Assembly: GCA_024402755.1 (NCBI GenBank)
Contig: JAKSTD010000007.1
Coordinates: forward strand, 1-9,232
Direction: 5' to 3'
Origin: Alphaproteobacteria bacterium
GTDB taxonomy: Bacteria > Pseudomonadota > Alphaproteobacteria > Rs-D84
Length of the DNA: 9,232 nucleotides
The translations under genes and the position numbers were made by a program. The notes beneath the pieces were generated by a model. It was not told the DNA's origin, made no database searches, and saw only the letters and a program-made list of their open reading frames with translations. Positions 1 to 5,459 of this stretch are shown here, in pieces. Position 1 is the first letter of the stretch, and the number at the start of each line of letters is the position of its first letter.

Positions 1-16
1 TGTGGCGGTTTTTTTG
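1..16 (+). terminator. Probable 3' arm of a terminator from the gene left of the window
   Basis: GGCGG followed by seven T at 4-16 is identical over 13 bases to the 3' arm and U-tract of the complete terminator at 514-543. The 5' arm would lie outside the window, so this is inferred from the matching half only. Confidence 0.4.
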
Positions 17-42
17 GTTTTTTCATTTTTTTGTGTTATAAT
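14..42 (+). promoter_or_regulatory. Promoter of the 76-507 gene
   Basis: The -10 box is TATAAT at 37-42, preceded by TG one base upstream (extended -10, TGtTATAAT). A weak -35, TTGGTT at 14-19, lies 17 nt upstream. The predicted start of transcription is near 48-50, giving a short leader before the ribosome binding site at 62-68. Confidence 0.6.
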
Positions 43-75
43 GAATCTATATATAAACAACAAAGGAGCGCAATA

Positions 76-507
76 ATGTCAAAAGAACTTAGCAATCAGG
101 AATTATTGGATAAATTGCATACTTTTTTTAAAAAACACAATCATGAACATATGAAATCATCCGAAGCTACAGATTTCTACAAAGAATTGGATAAAATTAT
201 GCATGATGCAATTAAAAGTTGGGGATTGGGTACAACAACAAAGTTTGCTGAAAAATATGCGCAAGAATTTAGTAAGTATGATATAGAAATAGATCATCTT
301 AAAATGTCAGATGTAAAAGAAAATACATATTTTTCATGGCTTTTTCCATCGATAGATAGAAGGCGCAAAGAATTGTATAAAAAGTCAGCTAAATCATTGG
401 AAGAAAAATTCGGAATAAGCAGCGAACGCAAACATGGTGTTCGGACAATGAACGACATGTATGTCAGTGGTCCATACTTATTAAAAGAAAAATATAAAGA
501 AAAATAA
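76..507 (+). CDS. Orphan cytoplasmic protein, 143 aa, function unknown
   Basis: I do not recognise this protein. The ATG at 76 is chosen because AAAGGAG (62-68) sits 7 nt upstream; the frame is open back to a TTG at 31, but that TTG overlaps the -10 box. There is no signal peptide or membrane helix. The protein is highly charged and probably mostly helical. It has a His cluster HNHEHMK (residues 21-27), a run of Arg at about 95-97, a Lys-rich middle and a Lys-rich C-terminus (LLKEKYKEK). Only the SWLFPS segment near residues 87-92 is strongly hydrophobic. It is a stand-alone transcription unit: its own promoter lies upstream and a strong terminator begins 7 nt after the stop codon. No function is proposed. 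Confidence 0.8.
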   Translation: MSKELSNQELLDKLHTFFKKHNHEHMKSSEATDFYKELDKIMHDAIKSWGLGTTTKFAEKYAQEFSKYDIEIDHLKMSDVKENTYFSWLFPSIDRRRKELYKKSAKSLEEKFGISSERKHGVRTMNDMYVSGPYLLKEKYKEK

Positions 508-513
508 AAACTT

Positions 514-542
514 AAAAAACCGCCGATTTCGGCGGTTTTTTT
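514..542 (+). terminator. Rho-independent terminator after the 76-507 gene
   Basis: The stem CCGCCG (520-525) pairs with CGGCGG (530-535) around the loop ATTT. It is flanked by a run of A (514-519) and a run of seven T (536-542), which extend the stem. The hairpin is strong and nearly symmetrical. Confidence 0.9.
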
Positions 543-543
543 G

Positions 544-571
544 TTGCAATACAAAACCATTGTTTTATAAT
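544..571 (+). promoter_or_regulatory. Promoter of the four-gene operon
   Basis: TTGCAA (544-549, 4 of 6 matches to the -35 consensus), a 16-nt spacer and a perfect TATAAT (566-571). It starts right after the upstream terminator and is the only good promoter before the genes at 612-3125. Its layout closely matches the promoter at 4710-4737. Confidence 0.75.
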
Positions 572-581
572 ATTTTATGTG

Positions 582-603
582 CGAGAGAGAAAATAAAAAA
601 GGT
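582..603 (+). promoter_or_regulatory. Shared 5' leader motif, copy 1 (CGAGAGAGA...AAAAAAGGT)
   Basis: CGAGAGAGA (582-590) lies 10 nt after the -10 box, so at or near the transcription start. It is followed by AAATAAAAAAGGT (591-603), which contains the weak ribosome binding site AAAAGG. The same arrangement recurs at 4745-4768 in front of an unrelated gene. Confidence 0.5.
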
Positions 604-611
604 CGCATATT

Positions 612-1130
612 ATGCTTAAAAAGTTTAAAAAGAACCGCGTATTTCCAAATGACTGGTCAAATTTGTCACAAGAACAAGCTTTAGAAAATATACAGTATTT
701 ATTGGAAAACTATAATAAATGTAATATCGTTTTTTATGGTGATGACCGTTTGCGGATTGGTAATATCTATATTCACAGAAAAGAAGTTCAAATACTTGAA
801 TATAGATATACTGTGTATGAAATAAACAGACGCCTGTTCACTGTTGATGGCGAAGTTGGGTGCTATATATCAAAATTGATTTATTGTTGTCATCATCCAG
901 AAAAAGAAAAAAATTTGATAGAAAAATTAGAAGAATTTTTAAAACGGCGAAAACCGGATATGATTTTTGTTTTGATGTTGGCTTGTACGGCGGCGTTTTG
1001 TATTACAACAATGCGTGTTATTGAAAAAAACAAAAAGCAAAAACAGCAAGAACAATTTGAAAAGATTGTTAATGTAAAAAATAAACAAATGGAAATATTA
1101 AGTGCAACAGGTATAACAAATCAAAAATAA
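612..1130 (+). CDS. Operon gene 1: single-pass membrane protein, paralog of the 1787-2350 gene
   Basis: Unrecognised 172-aa protein. Residues 1-110 form a soluble domain beginning with an FPNDW...S...A...I.YLLE.Y pattern (residues 11-34). A hydrophobic helix at about 116-134 (MIFVLMLACTAAFCITTM) is preceded by KRRK and followed by a Lys/Gln-rich, probably helical tail. With positive charges on both sides, orientation is uncertain. There is no signal peptide. The same N-terminal pattern and the same domain-helix-tail layout recur in the gene at 1787-2350: 12 of 24 residues are identical in the segment starting at FP, and both continue with a GD...I..IY segment. The start is ATG with AAAAAAGG 9-10 nt upstream, a weak ribosome binding site. 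It is first in a tight operon. Confidence 0.8.
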   Translation: MLKKFKKNRVFPNDWSNLSQEQALENIQYLLENYNKCNIVFYGDDRLRIGNIYIHRKEVQILEYRYTVYEINRRLFTVDGEVGCYISKLIYCCHHPEKEKNLIEKLEEFLKRRKPDMIFVLMLACTAAFCITTMRVIEKNKKQKQQEQFEKIVNVKNKQMEILSATGITNQK

Positions 1131-1150
1131 AAAACAATAGGGAAATAAAG

Positions 1151-1771
1151 ATGGACAAAGTAAATTACATAGTGCTTTATATCAAATGTGATGGGTTTGC
1201 ACATCCTTATCGTGTGTTTCATAAATATAATGAACAAAACATAGTTTATAATCACACTTTTGAAGATATAAATTCAGCGAATCTTTTTTTGAAAGAACTT
1301 TATGAAAAAGTAGAACCTGGTTTTTTGCACTATAATTACACTATGCCAGAATATAATGCAAAATCAAAAGATGCTTACTTTTTTAACAGGGGCAACGATT
1401 CGATTAAAAATGCTTATGAATACGATGGTTTGGCAAAACCGGTATATAATATGCGTCCGTTGAAAAAGGCCTATAGAGAATTGTTTGGAAAAAAATTGAA
1501 TTTAACAGAAAGTAAAATCAGACAAGAAAAAACAGAAGCGACAGAAAAAACAACAAAACAGAAAATCAAAGAATTTGTTATCCCATTTGGTGTTGCGATG
1601 GCTGTGACTTCACCTGCTGCATTGTTGATGTATGAAGTTCATGATATGAATATCAAATTACAACAAGCAGAAGAAAGAGCCAAGCATGTGGAAGAAATGG
1701 AAAAGAAAGTTCAAGAATTGGAATCAAAAACAATAAATATGATGGACACAATAAAACAAAATAATCGCTAG
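1151..1771 (+). CDS. Operon gene 2: single-pass membrane protein with C-terminal coiled coil
   Basis: Unrecognised 206-aa protein. Residues 1-115 look like a mixed alpha/beta soluble domain rich in Tyr and Asn, containing HTFEDINSANLFL (35-47) and LAKPVY (94-99). Residues 116-140 are a charged linker. A membrane helix spans about 142-161 (FVIPFGVAMAVTSPAALLMY), preceded by a Lys-rich segment (KTTKQKIK). Residues 163-203 are a predicted coiled coil (Glu, Lys, Gln and Met rich heptads). The positive-inside rule suggests a cytoplasmic N-domain and a periplasmic coiled coil. The start follows TAGGGA by 8 nt. The gene is 20 nt downstream of gene 1 and 15 nt upstream of gene 3. The F-[EK]-D...AN and AKP segments resemble parts of operon gene 4, but only weakly. 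Confidence 0.8.
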   Translation: MDKVNYIVLYIKCDGFAHPYRVFHKYNEQNIVYNHTFEDINSANLFLKELYEKVEPGFLHYNYTMPEYNAKSKDAYFFNRGNDSIKNAYEYDGLAKPVYNMRPLKKAYRELFGKKLNLTESKIRQEKTEATEKTTKQKIKEFVIPFGVAMAVTSPAALLMYEVHDMNIKLQQAEERAKHVEEMEKKVQELESKTINMMDTIKQNNR

Positions 1772-1786
1772 TTTAAGGATATAGAC

Positions 1787-2350
1787 ATGACACAAAAACA
1801 AGAATATCAATTTCCAGAAAATTGGGAAAATGTATCTGATGATGAAGCAATAAAACACATCAAATATTTATTAGAACATTACCAAGAATACGATATGCGT
1901 AAATTTGGAGACAATGGCATAGTAATAAATGAGATTTATTTTTTTCCATTGGACATTAGTTTGTCACATTGTGTTACATTTAAATACATGTGTATAAATT
2001 GGCAAAAAGTGTACGACAGCACCGAAGATATATACCCAATGATTCAACAGTTGATAGATGTATGTAATGTTGAAATTAACAAAAGGAAAACAGAAGAAGT
2101 AATTAATGCAGCAAAAAAAGCAAAAAAACAAAAAGTAAAAAATATTGTTTTGGGTTCCATCAGTGGTGCATTGTTGGTTGCTATTTTTGCTACTACTGTC
2201 AAGATAATAGACAAAGAACATGCAAGACAAAATAAGATTGAAAAAGAAGTGAAAAAATATGAAAAAACTTTGCCACATTATAATGAATATTTGCAAACAC
2301 AAAAACAAATTCAAAACTATCGTGACAGTTTAAACCGTGTTTACGAATAG
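1787..2350 (+). CDS. Operon gene 3: single-pass membrane protein, paralog of the 612-1130 gene
   Basis: Unrecognised 187-aa protein. The N-terminal soluble domain (1-105) opens with FPENW..VS..EA...I.YLLE.Y (residues 9-32) and continues with FGDNG..INEIYF (40-52), matching operon gene 1 in order and spacing. A Lys-rich segment (KKAKKQKVK, about 110-118) precedes a membrane helix at about 119-141 (NIVLGSISGALLVAIFATTV). The tail (143-187) is helical and coiled-coil-like, rich in Lys, Glu, Gln and Asn. The charge pattern suggests the N-domain is cytoplasmic and the tail periplasmic. The start has AAGGA 7 nt upstream. Duplication followed by divergence with gene 1 is inferred from the shared N-domain and shared topology; the tails no longer align. 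Confidence 0.8.
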   Translation: MTQKQEYQFPENWENVSDDEAIKHIKYLLEHYQEYDMRKFGDNGIVINEIYFFPLDISLSHCVTFKYMCINWQKVYDSTEDIYPMIQQLIDVCNVEINKRKTEEVINAAKKAKKQKVKNIVLGSISGALLVAIFATTVKIIDKEHARQNKIEKEVKKYEKTLPHYNEYLQTQKQIQNYRDSLNRVYE

Positions 2351-2366
2351 AAGGAGAAAAAACAAA

Positions 2367-3125
2367 ATGCAAAATACAGAAATTAAACCGATACCATTGT
2401 TTTCTGGGACAAGTGCATATAAAACAATTTTAAGTTTTCAAAAAAATAAACAAGAAAACACTATAGATGCTTTGTTCGTTTATATTGATGGCATTGGAGT
2501 CGCAGTAAGCGGTGATTCTTTGCGTGATTTAGGTATAGAAAAATACCAGTTCGCAAATTCTGAATATTGCAACGATTGGTATAATTTGTTGCACAAGATA
2601 AAAGATTATGAATTGTTTTTAAACCAGGAAGTATATGAAAATGCATTGGTTGCAAAATATGCAAAACCTTATATTGATGCGTTTGATGCAAGATACAGCG
2701 AAACTAAACGAGGGTTCTTTCAAAGATTCAAAGATGAACGTAAATTATGGCATGTAATAACCAGACCTGTTAATATGAACGCGTTTGCTGATAATACTTT
2801 CTGGTCGATGAAATCTGAAAGAAATCTTGATTTTGTTGGTATCAAAGATTGTGAACCTGTATTTACTACTGTGGCTGTGTTTAATCAAAAAACACCAGAT
2901 GTTTATGTTTATAAACTGGGGTTGATTAAAGAACAAAATAATATTTATGAATCGCGCCCATGTATAAATATTTCTTTGTTCAAAGATGCAAAAAAAGCAA
3001 ATGATTATTATCAAATGGCTTTCAAAGAATCTGAAAAGTTCAAAACACATCCAGAATATGCGCGTTTGGAGGAAAGGAATTATCCTGCGATTCAACGTTT
3101 TGAAAAATATATGAAAATCCATTAA
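2367..3125 (+). CDS. Operon gene 4: soluble orphan protein, 252 aa
   Basis: Unrecognised protein without signal peptide or membrane helix. The ATG at 2367 is preferred: AAGGAG (2351-2356) lies 10 nt upstream and the frame then starts 16 nt after operon gene 3. An alternative TTG... start at 2337 would overlap gene 3 and has no ribosome binding site. The sequence alternates short hydrophobic strands (ALFVYIDGIGVAV, 35-47; FTTVAVF, 166-172; DVYVYKLGLI, 178-187) with charged helices, as expected of an alpha/beta protein. Segments AKYAKPYI (96-103) and LFKDAKKAND (204-213) weakly resemble operon gene 2. It is last in the operon; the terminator at 3124-3151 overlaps its stop codon. It may be the soluble partner of the three membrane proteins, which is inference from context only. 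Confidence 0.8.
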   Translation: MQNTEIKPIPLFSGTSAYKTILSFQKNKQENTIDALFVYIDGIGVAVSGDSLRDLGIEKYQFANSEYCNDWYNLLHKIKDYELFLNQEVYENALVAKYAKPYIDAFDARYSETKRGFFQRFKDERKLWHVITRPVNMNAFADNTFWSMKSERNLDFVGIKDCEPVFTTVAVFNQKTPDVYVYKLGLIKEQNNIYESRPCINISLFKDAKKANDYYQMAFKESEKFKTHPEYARLEERNYPAIQRFEKYMKIH

Positions 3126-3151
3126 AAAAAACGCCCGTTTGGGCGTTTTTT
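3124..3151. terminator. Bidirectional terminator between convergent units
   Basis: The stem ACGCCC (3131-3136) pairs with GGGCGT (3141-3146) around the loop GTTT. A run of A on the left and a run of T on the right give a U-tract on both strands. The element overlaps the stop codons of the + gene ending at 3125 and the - gene ending at 3150. Confidence 0.9.
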
Positions 3152-4028
3152 AATGTTCATATTGTTGCTGTTTGATTTTTTGTATTCTTTGCGTTATAAG
3201 TTGCAAATTCGTTTCCAAATTTTTCAAATCCTCTTTTTGTTTGTTTAGCAAAGCGGTATCATTACTTGTGTCGCCCGGGTTTTCAAATTCGTTTAATGTA
3301 TCAATGCGTGATTGGGTGTTCATTATTTCTTCTTCTTTATCCCGTATCATATCCAATAAATATTGTCTTTCGGATAAATGTGTTTTCAATTTTTCATTTG
3401 TGCCCGTTGTTTTTGTTGTGGCAAAATATTGTGGATATCTTGATTTAACCGTGTCAACTATTTGATCGCGATATATTGCTTTTCCAAAATCCTTGATGTT
3501 TTGTGTTGCGATTTTGTGAATACTGTCGCGCAAACACCCCAGCATTATATATGCTGCGTTTGGTGTTGGTTTAGTGTTGGGGTTTGATGAAAAATGTGTT
3601 GATATTGTTATATTGGTGTTTTTTAAACAATTAGTTACCACAAGGCTTTTGTCGTATTGCAGTGCCAGATTCCAAAAACGTAATAAATATGATTGCAGCA
3701 TTACCAAAACTTCGTAATCATTATCGTACAAGTCAATCTCTTGATTGATAAAGAAATCTATTGAATTTTGTCCGTTAAATTTAAATGGGGATACGGTCCC
3801 AAATCTTTCGGGATTGTAAGACATTTCTTTCCATAATGCATCGCATATTTTATCAACAGATAAAACACCAATATAAAACGATATGGGTGATGGGGTGTTG
3901 TATGTGGCGTTTAGACCAGCTGGGGTCCAATCACCAAAATATTTGCGGTTCACATCATATTTAATTATTTTGTAAACACGTTCTCTTTCTTTTTGTGTTT
4001 GCTGTTTTTCTTCTCTTGACAGTTTCAT
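3150..4028 (-). CDS. Orphan protein with C-terminal coiled coil, 292 aa
   Basis: I do not recognise a family. I place the start at ATG 4028 because AAAAGGA (4037-4043, complement) lies 8 nt upstream and a promoter covers 4058-4085; a longer reading from TTG at 4085 would begin inside that promoter's -35 box. The first 20 residues are very charged (MKLSREEKQQ...). The middle (about 40-210) mixes aromatic and polar residues (FGDWTPAG, SPISFYIGVL, VLVMLQSYLLRFWNLAL) and could be a globular helical domain. The last 75 residues or so are Glu, Lys, Gln, Asp rich and should form a coiled coil. There is no signal peptide or convincing membrane helix. It lies 72 nt downstream of the transporter gene on the same strand, so it may be partly co-transcribed as well as expressed from its own promoter. 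Confidence 0.8.
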   Translation of the reverse strand: MKLSREEKQQTQKERERVYKIIKYDVNRKYFGDWTPAGLNATYNTPSPISFYIGVLSVDKICDALWKEMSYNPERFGTVSPFKFNGQNSIDFFINQEIDLYDNDYEVLVMLQSYLLRFWNLALQYDKSLVVTNCLKNTNITISTHFSSNPNTKPTPNAAYIMLGCLRDSIHKIATQNIKDFGKAIYRDQIVDTVKSRYPQYFATTKTTGTNEKLKTHLSERQYLLDMIRDKEEEIMNTQSRIDTLNEFENPGDTSNDTALLNKQKEDLKNLETNLQLITQRIQKIKQQQYEH

Positions 4029-4057
4029 CAAGGGTATCCTTTTATTCTGTTGTTGTA

Positions 4058-4085
4058 AATATAGCACTTCGCTTTGTTTTGTCAA
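4058..4085 (-). promoter_or_regulatory. Promoter of the 3150-4028 gene
   Basis: On the minus strand, a perfect TTGACA (-35, 4085-4080), a 16-nt spacer and TATATT (-10, 4063-4058). Transcription would begin near 4050, about 20 nt before the start codon and just ahead of AAAAGGA. This decides the gene start: the TTG that could open a longer frame is the first codon of the -35 box. Confidence 0.75.
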
Positions 4086-4100
4086 TAAGATATTGTGCTT

Positions 4101-4574
4101 TTACACACCAAGGAAATATTTAGCGCTTTGACCAATGGCAAAAGCTATAACGGACACACCAAAACAAATGGCAAGCATCTCATAGAATTGCTTGTGAAAT
4201 TGCTGTCGCCTATAAAAAAACAGATTAAACAGATAGATTATTAATATAACCATGAAAAAAACTGATAAAAGTGCGAGTGTTCTGTTTGAAAATATAAAAA
4301 ATGGCAGAATTAAAAGTGCGCAAGTTGTCATATAAGCGCCTGCTGTGTAACATGCAGCACGCAGGGCGTTTTCTTTGTTTGCTGCCTTGACCGCCAGATA
4401 GTTTGCTGCACCCATTGATAAACTGGCGGTTATGGAAGAAACAATGCAGGAAATTACAATAACACTTGTGTCTGTAAAAACAAAACAAAGCCCCGCAATA
4501 AGTCCTGTAAGTGATACAAGCGCATCGTGCATTCCTAGAATAATCGAAGATTTTGCATCAAATTTATTTTTCAT
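4101..4574 (-). CDS. Compact VIT1/CCC1-family (vacuolar iron transporter-like) membrane protein
   Basis: Predicted to export or sequester divalent metal such as Fe2+ or Mn2+ across the inner membrane; the exact substrate is unknown. The 157-aa protein has five membrane helices, at about 9-31, 36-60, 71-94, 99-121 and 130-153. Family-like motifs are GMHDALVSLTGLIAGL (14-29), resembling the DGLVS...VAGL helix with its conserved Asp (D17), and SLSMGAANYLAVKA (51-64), resembling the SMxxGxYLxxK segment with its Met (M54). The cytosolic metal-binding helices seen between helices 2 and 3 in plant and fungal members are nearly absent (about KAANKENALR), so this is a minimal form. ATG 4574 is chosen because the homology-like part begins there; an upstream extension to 4715 would run into the divergent promoter. 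Its ribosome binding site is poor. Confidence 0.7.
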   Translation of the reverse strand: MKNKFDAKSSIILGMHDALVSLTGLIAGLCFVFTDTSVIVISCIVSSITASLSMGAANYLAVKAANKENALRAACYTAGAYMTTCALLILPFFIFSNRTLALLSVFFMVILIIYLFNLFFYRRQQFHKQFYEMLAICFGVSVIAFAIGQSAKYFLGV

Positions 4575-4628
4575 AAATGCTAAAATACTATGAGGGCGGT
4601 ATTTGCACAACGGGGAAAAAATCATATT

Positions 4629-4658
4629 TTTATATTGACAATATAATTTTTTGTGCAA
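4629..4658 (-). promoter_or_regulatory. Weak candidate promoter for the VIT-like gene
   Basis: On the minus strand, TTGCAC (4658-4653), an 18-nt spacer and TATAAA (4634-4629). The match is weak, but it is the best pair I find between the start at 4574 and the divergent gene. The leader would be about 50 nt. Confidence 0.3.
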
Positions 4659-4709
4659 TAATAAAACTGTAAAACAAAAAACTAACTTACTCAATCGGGC
4701 GGTTTTCCC

Positions 4710-4737
4710 TTGCATATTGGAAAATATGTTCTATGAT
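4710..4737 (+). promoter_or_regulatory. Promoter of the Cys-rich secreted protein gene
   Basis: TTGCAT (4710-4715), a 16-nt spacer and TATGAT (4732-4737). The -35 type and spacer length match the operon promoter at 544-571 (TTGCAA, 16 nt, TATAAT). Confidence 0.65.
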
Positions 4738-4744
4738 AAATCGA

Positions 4745-4768
4745 CGAGAGAGAATAAACAAAAAAGGT
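4745..4768 (+). promoter_or_regulatory. Shared 5' leader motif, copy 2 (CGAGAGAGA...AAAAAAGGT)
   Basis: CGAGAGAGA (4745-4753) begins 8 nt after the -10 box and is followed by ATAAACAAAAAAGGT (4754-4768). Apart from a small length difference, this repeats the leader at 582-603. In both copies the AAAAAAGG end supplies the ribosome binding site, here 8 nt before ATG 4776. Confidence 0.5.
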
Positions 4769-4775
4769 AAAATAA

Positions 4776-5177
4776 ATGAAAAAATTTGTTCTTTTTTCTT
4801 TAGTTGCATCATTGTTTTCAACAGTTGCTGTTGCTGACATGTATCGCGAATCTGTTAATAACTGTGATGAAGCAGAAATGCGCGCTGCGTTGGACCGTGC
4901 AACACGTGACAACCGTGCTGTTATCACAATCGTAGAATGTGACAATGGTGTTGTTCGCACAACAACTCAACCAAGACCTGTTCCTGCACAACCTACACCT
5001 GTTATGGCAAGACCTGCATGTCCAACATGTGGTTGTATGAATTGCGGAACCCAAGAAGAAGTTGTTAAACGCGAATATTTCGTTCGTGAAACTGTTCAGC
5101 AATACAGACCAGTTGTTCAATATGTTCCAGCTGGCACATACACACGCGTTAAACCAACTTGTACAAGTGGTTGCTAA
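4776..5177 (+). CDS. Small secreted Cys-rich protein, 133 aa
   Basis: Probably exported to the periplasm or cell surface. A Sec signal peptide (MKKFVLFSLVASLFSTVAVA) ends at A20 with an AxA-type cleavage site. The mature part carries eight Cys: C30, C55, a tight cluster C82-x2-C85-x-C87-x2-C90 (CPTCGCMNC), and C129/C133 at the C-terminus (CTSGC). A Pro/Gln/Thr-rich stretch (62-80) precedes the cluster, and the region after it (about 95-128) is rich in Val, Tyr, Arg and Gln. The cluster could bind metal or form disulfides; I cannot tell which, and I recognise no family. Its own promoter and leader lie upstream, and a 59-aa membrane protein gene follows after 6 nt, so the two are probably co-transcribed. 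Confidence 0.85.
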   Translation: MKKFVLFSLVASLFSTVAVADMYRESVNNCDEAEMRAALDRATRDNRAVITIVECDNGVVRTTTQPRPVPAQPTPVMARPACPTCGCMNCGTQEEVVKREYFVRETVQQYRPVVQYVPAGTYTRVKPTCTSGC

Positions 5178-5183
5178 TTAAAA

Positions 5184-5363
5184 ATGACATCAACCAACAA
5201 TCGTGTTTACGACCAGAATTCTGACGGATGTAGTCCGGGTTGTAGTGTGGTTGCTGGAATAGTGTTTTGGGGTCTCTTTTTTGGGGTGTTAACGTTTCTT
5301 GATTCTGGAAATGAGAAACAGAATATGACACCAAAAAAAGAACCGACAAGCAGATACGTGTAA
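5184..5363 (+). CDS. Small single-helix membrane protein, 59 aa
   Basis: A short gene beginning 6 nt after the Cys-rich secreted gene. The N-terminus is polar (MTSTNNRVYDQNSDG), followed by GCSPGC (residues 15-20), one hydrophobic helix at about 21-39 (SVVAGIVFWGLFFGVLTFL) and a polar tail with KKEP and a terminal RYV. No Shine-Dalgarno is visible (TAATTAAAAATG), so translation is probably coupled to the upstream gene. The clean polar-hydrophobic-polar layout and the Cys-x3-Cys motif, which echoes CTSGC at the end of the preceding protein, argue that it is real. A function as membrane partner or anchor of the secreted Cys-rich protein is inference only. Confidence 0.6.
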   Translation: MTSTNNRVYDQNSDGCSPGCSVVAGIVFWGLFFGVLTFLDSGNEKQNMTPKKEPTSRYV

Positions 5364-5402
5364 TATGATAAAAGATAGTATGCGTGTTTATAAACTAAGA
5401 TA

Positions 5403-5433
5403 AAAGACATCACTATTTTGGTGGTGTTTTTTT
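5403..5433 (+). terminator. Terminator or leader attenuator between 5363 and 5460
   Basis: The stem ACATCAC (5407-5413) pairs with GTGGTGT (5421-5427), with one G-U pair and a 7-nt loop, followed by seven T (5427-5433). It ends 13 nt before the ribosome binding site of the 5460 gene. There is no room for a promoter between the two, so the hairpin is either a leaky terminator inside an operon or part of that gene's leader. Confidence 0.75.
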
Positions 5434-5459
5434 ATAACCAAAAAACAAAAGGAGTAAAA

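Noticed and set aside
3172..3465. Plus-strand frames of 60-97 codons within the minus-strand coiled-coil gene
   Set aside because: They are shadows on the opposite strand, with Ser/Phe/Val-biased composition and no ribosome binding site.
4575..4715. N-terminal extension of the VIT-like protein up to ATG 4715
   Set aside because: The added 47 residues do not resemble the family and would overlap the divergent promoter region.
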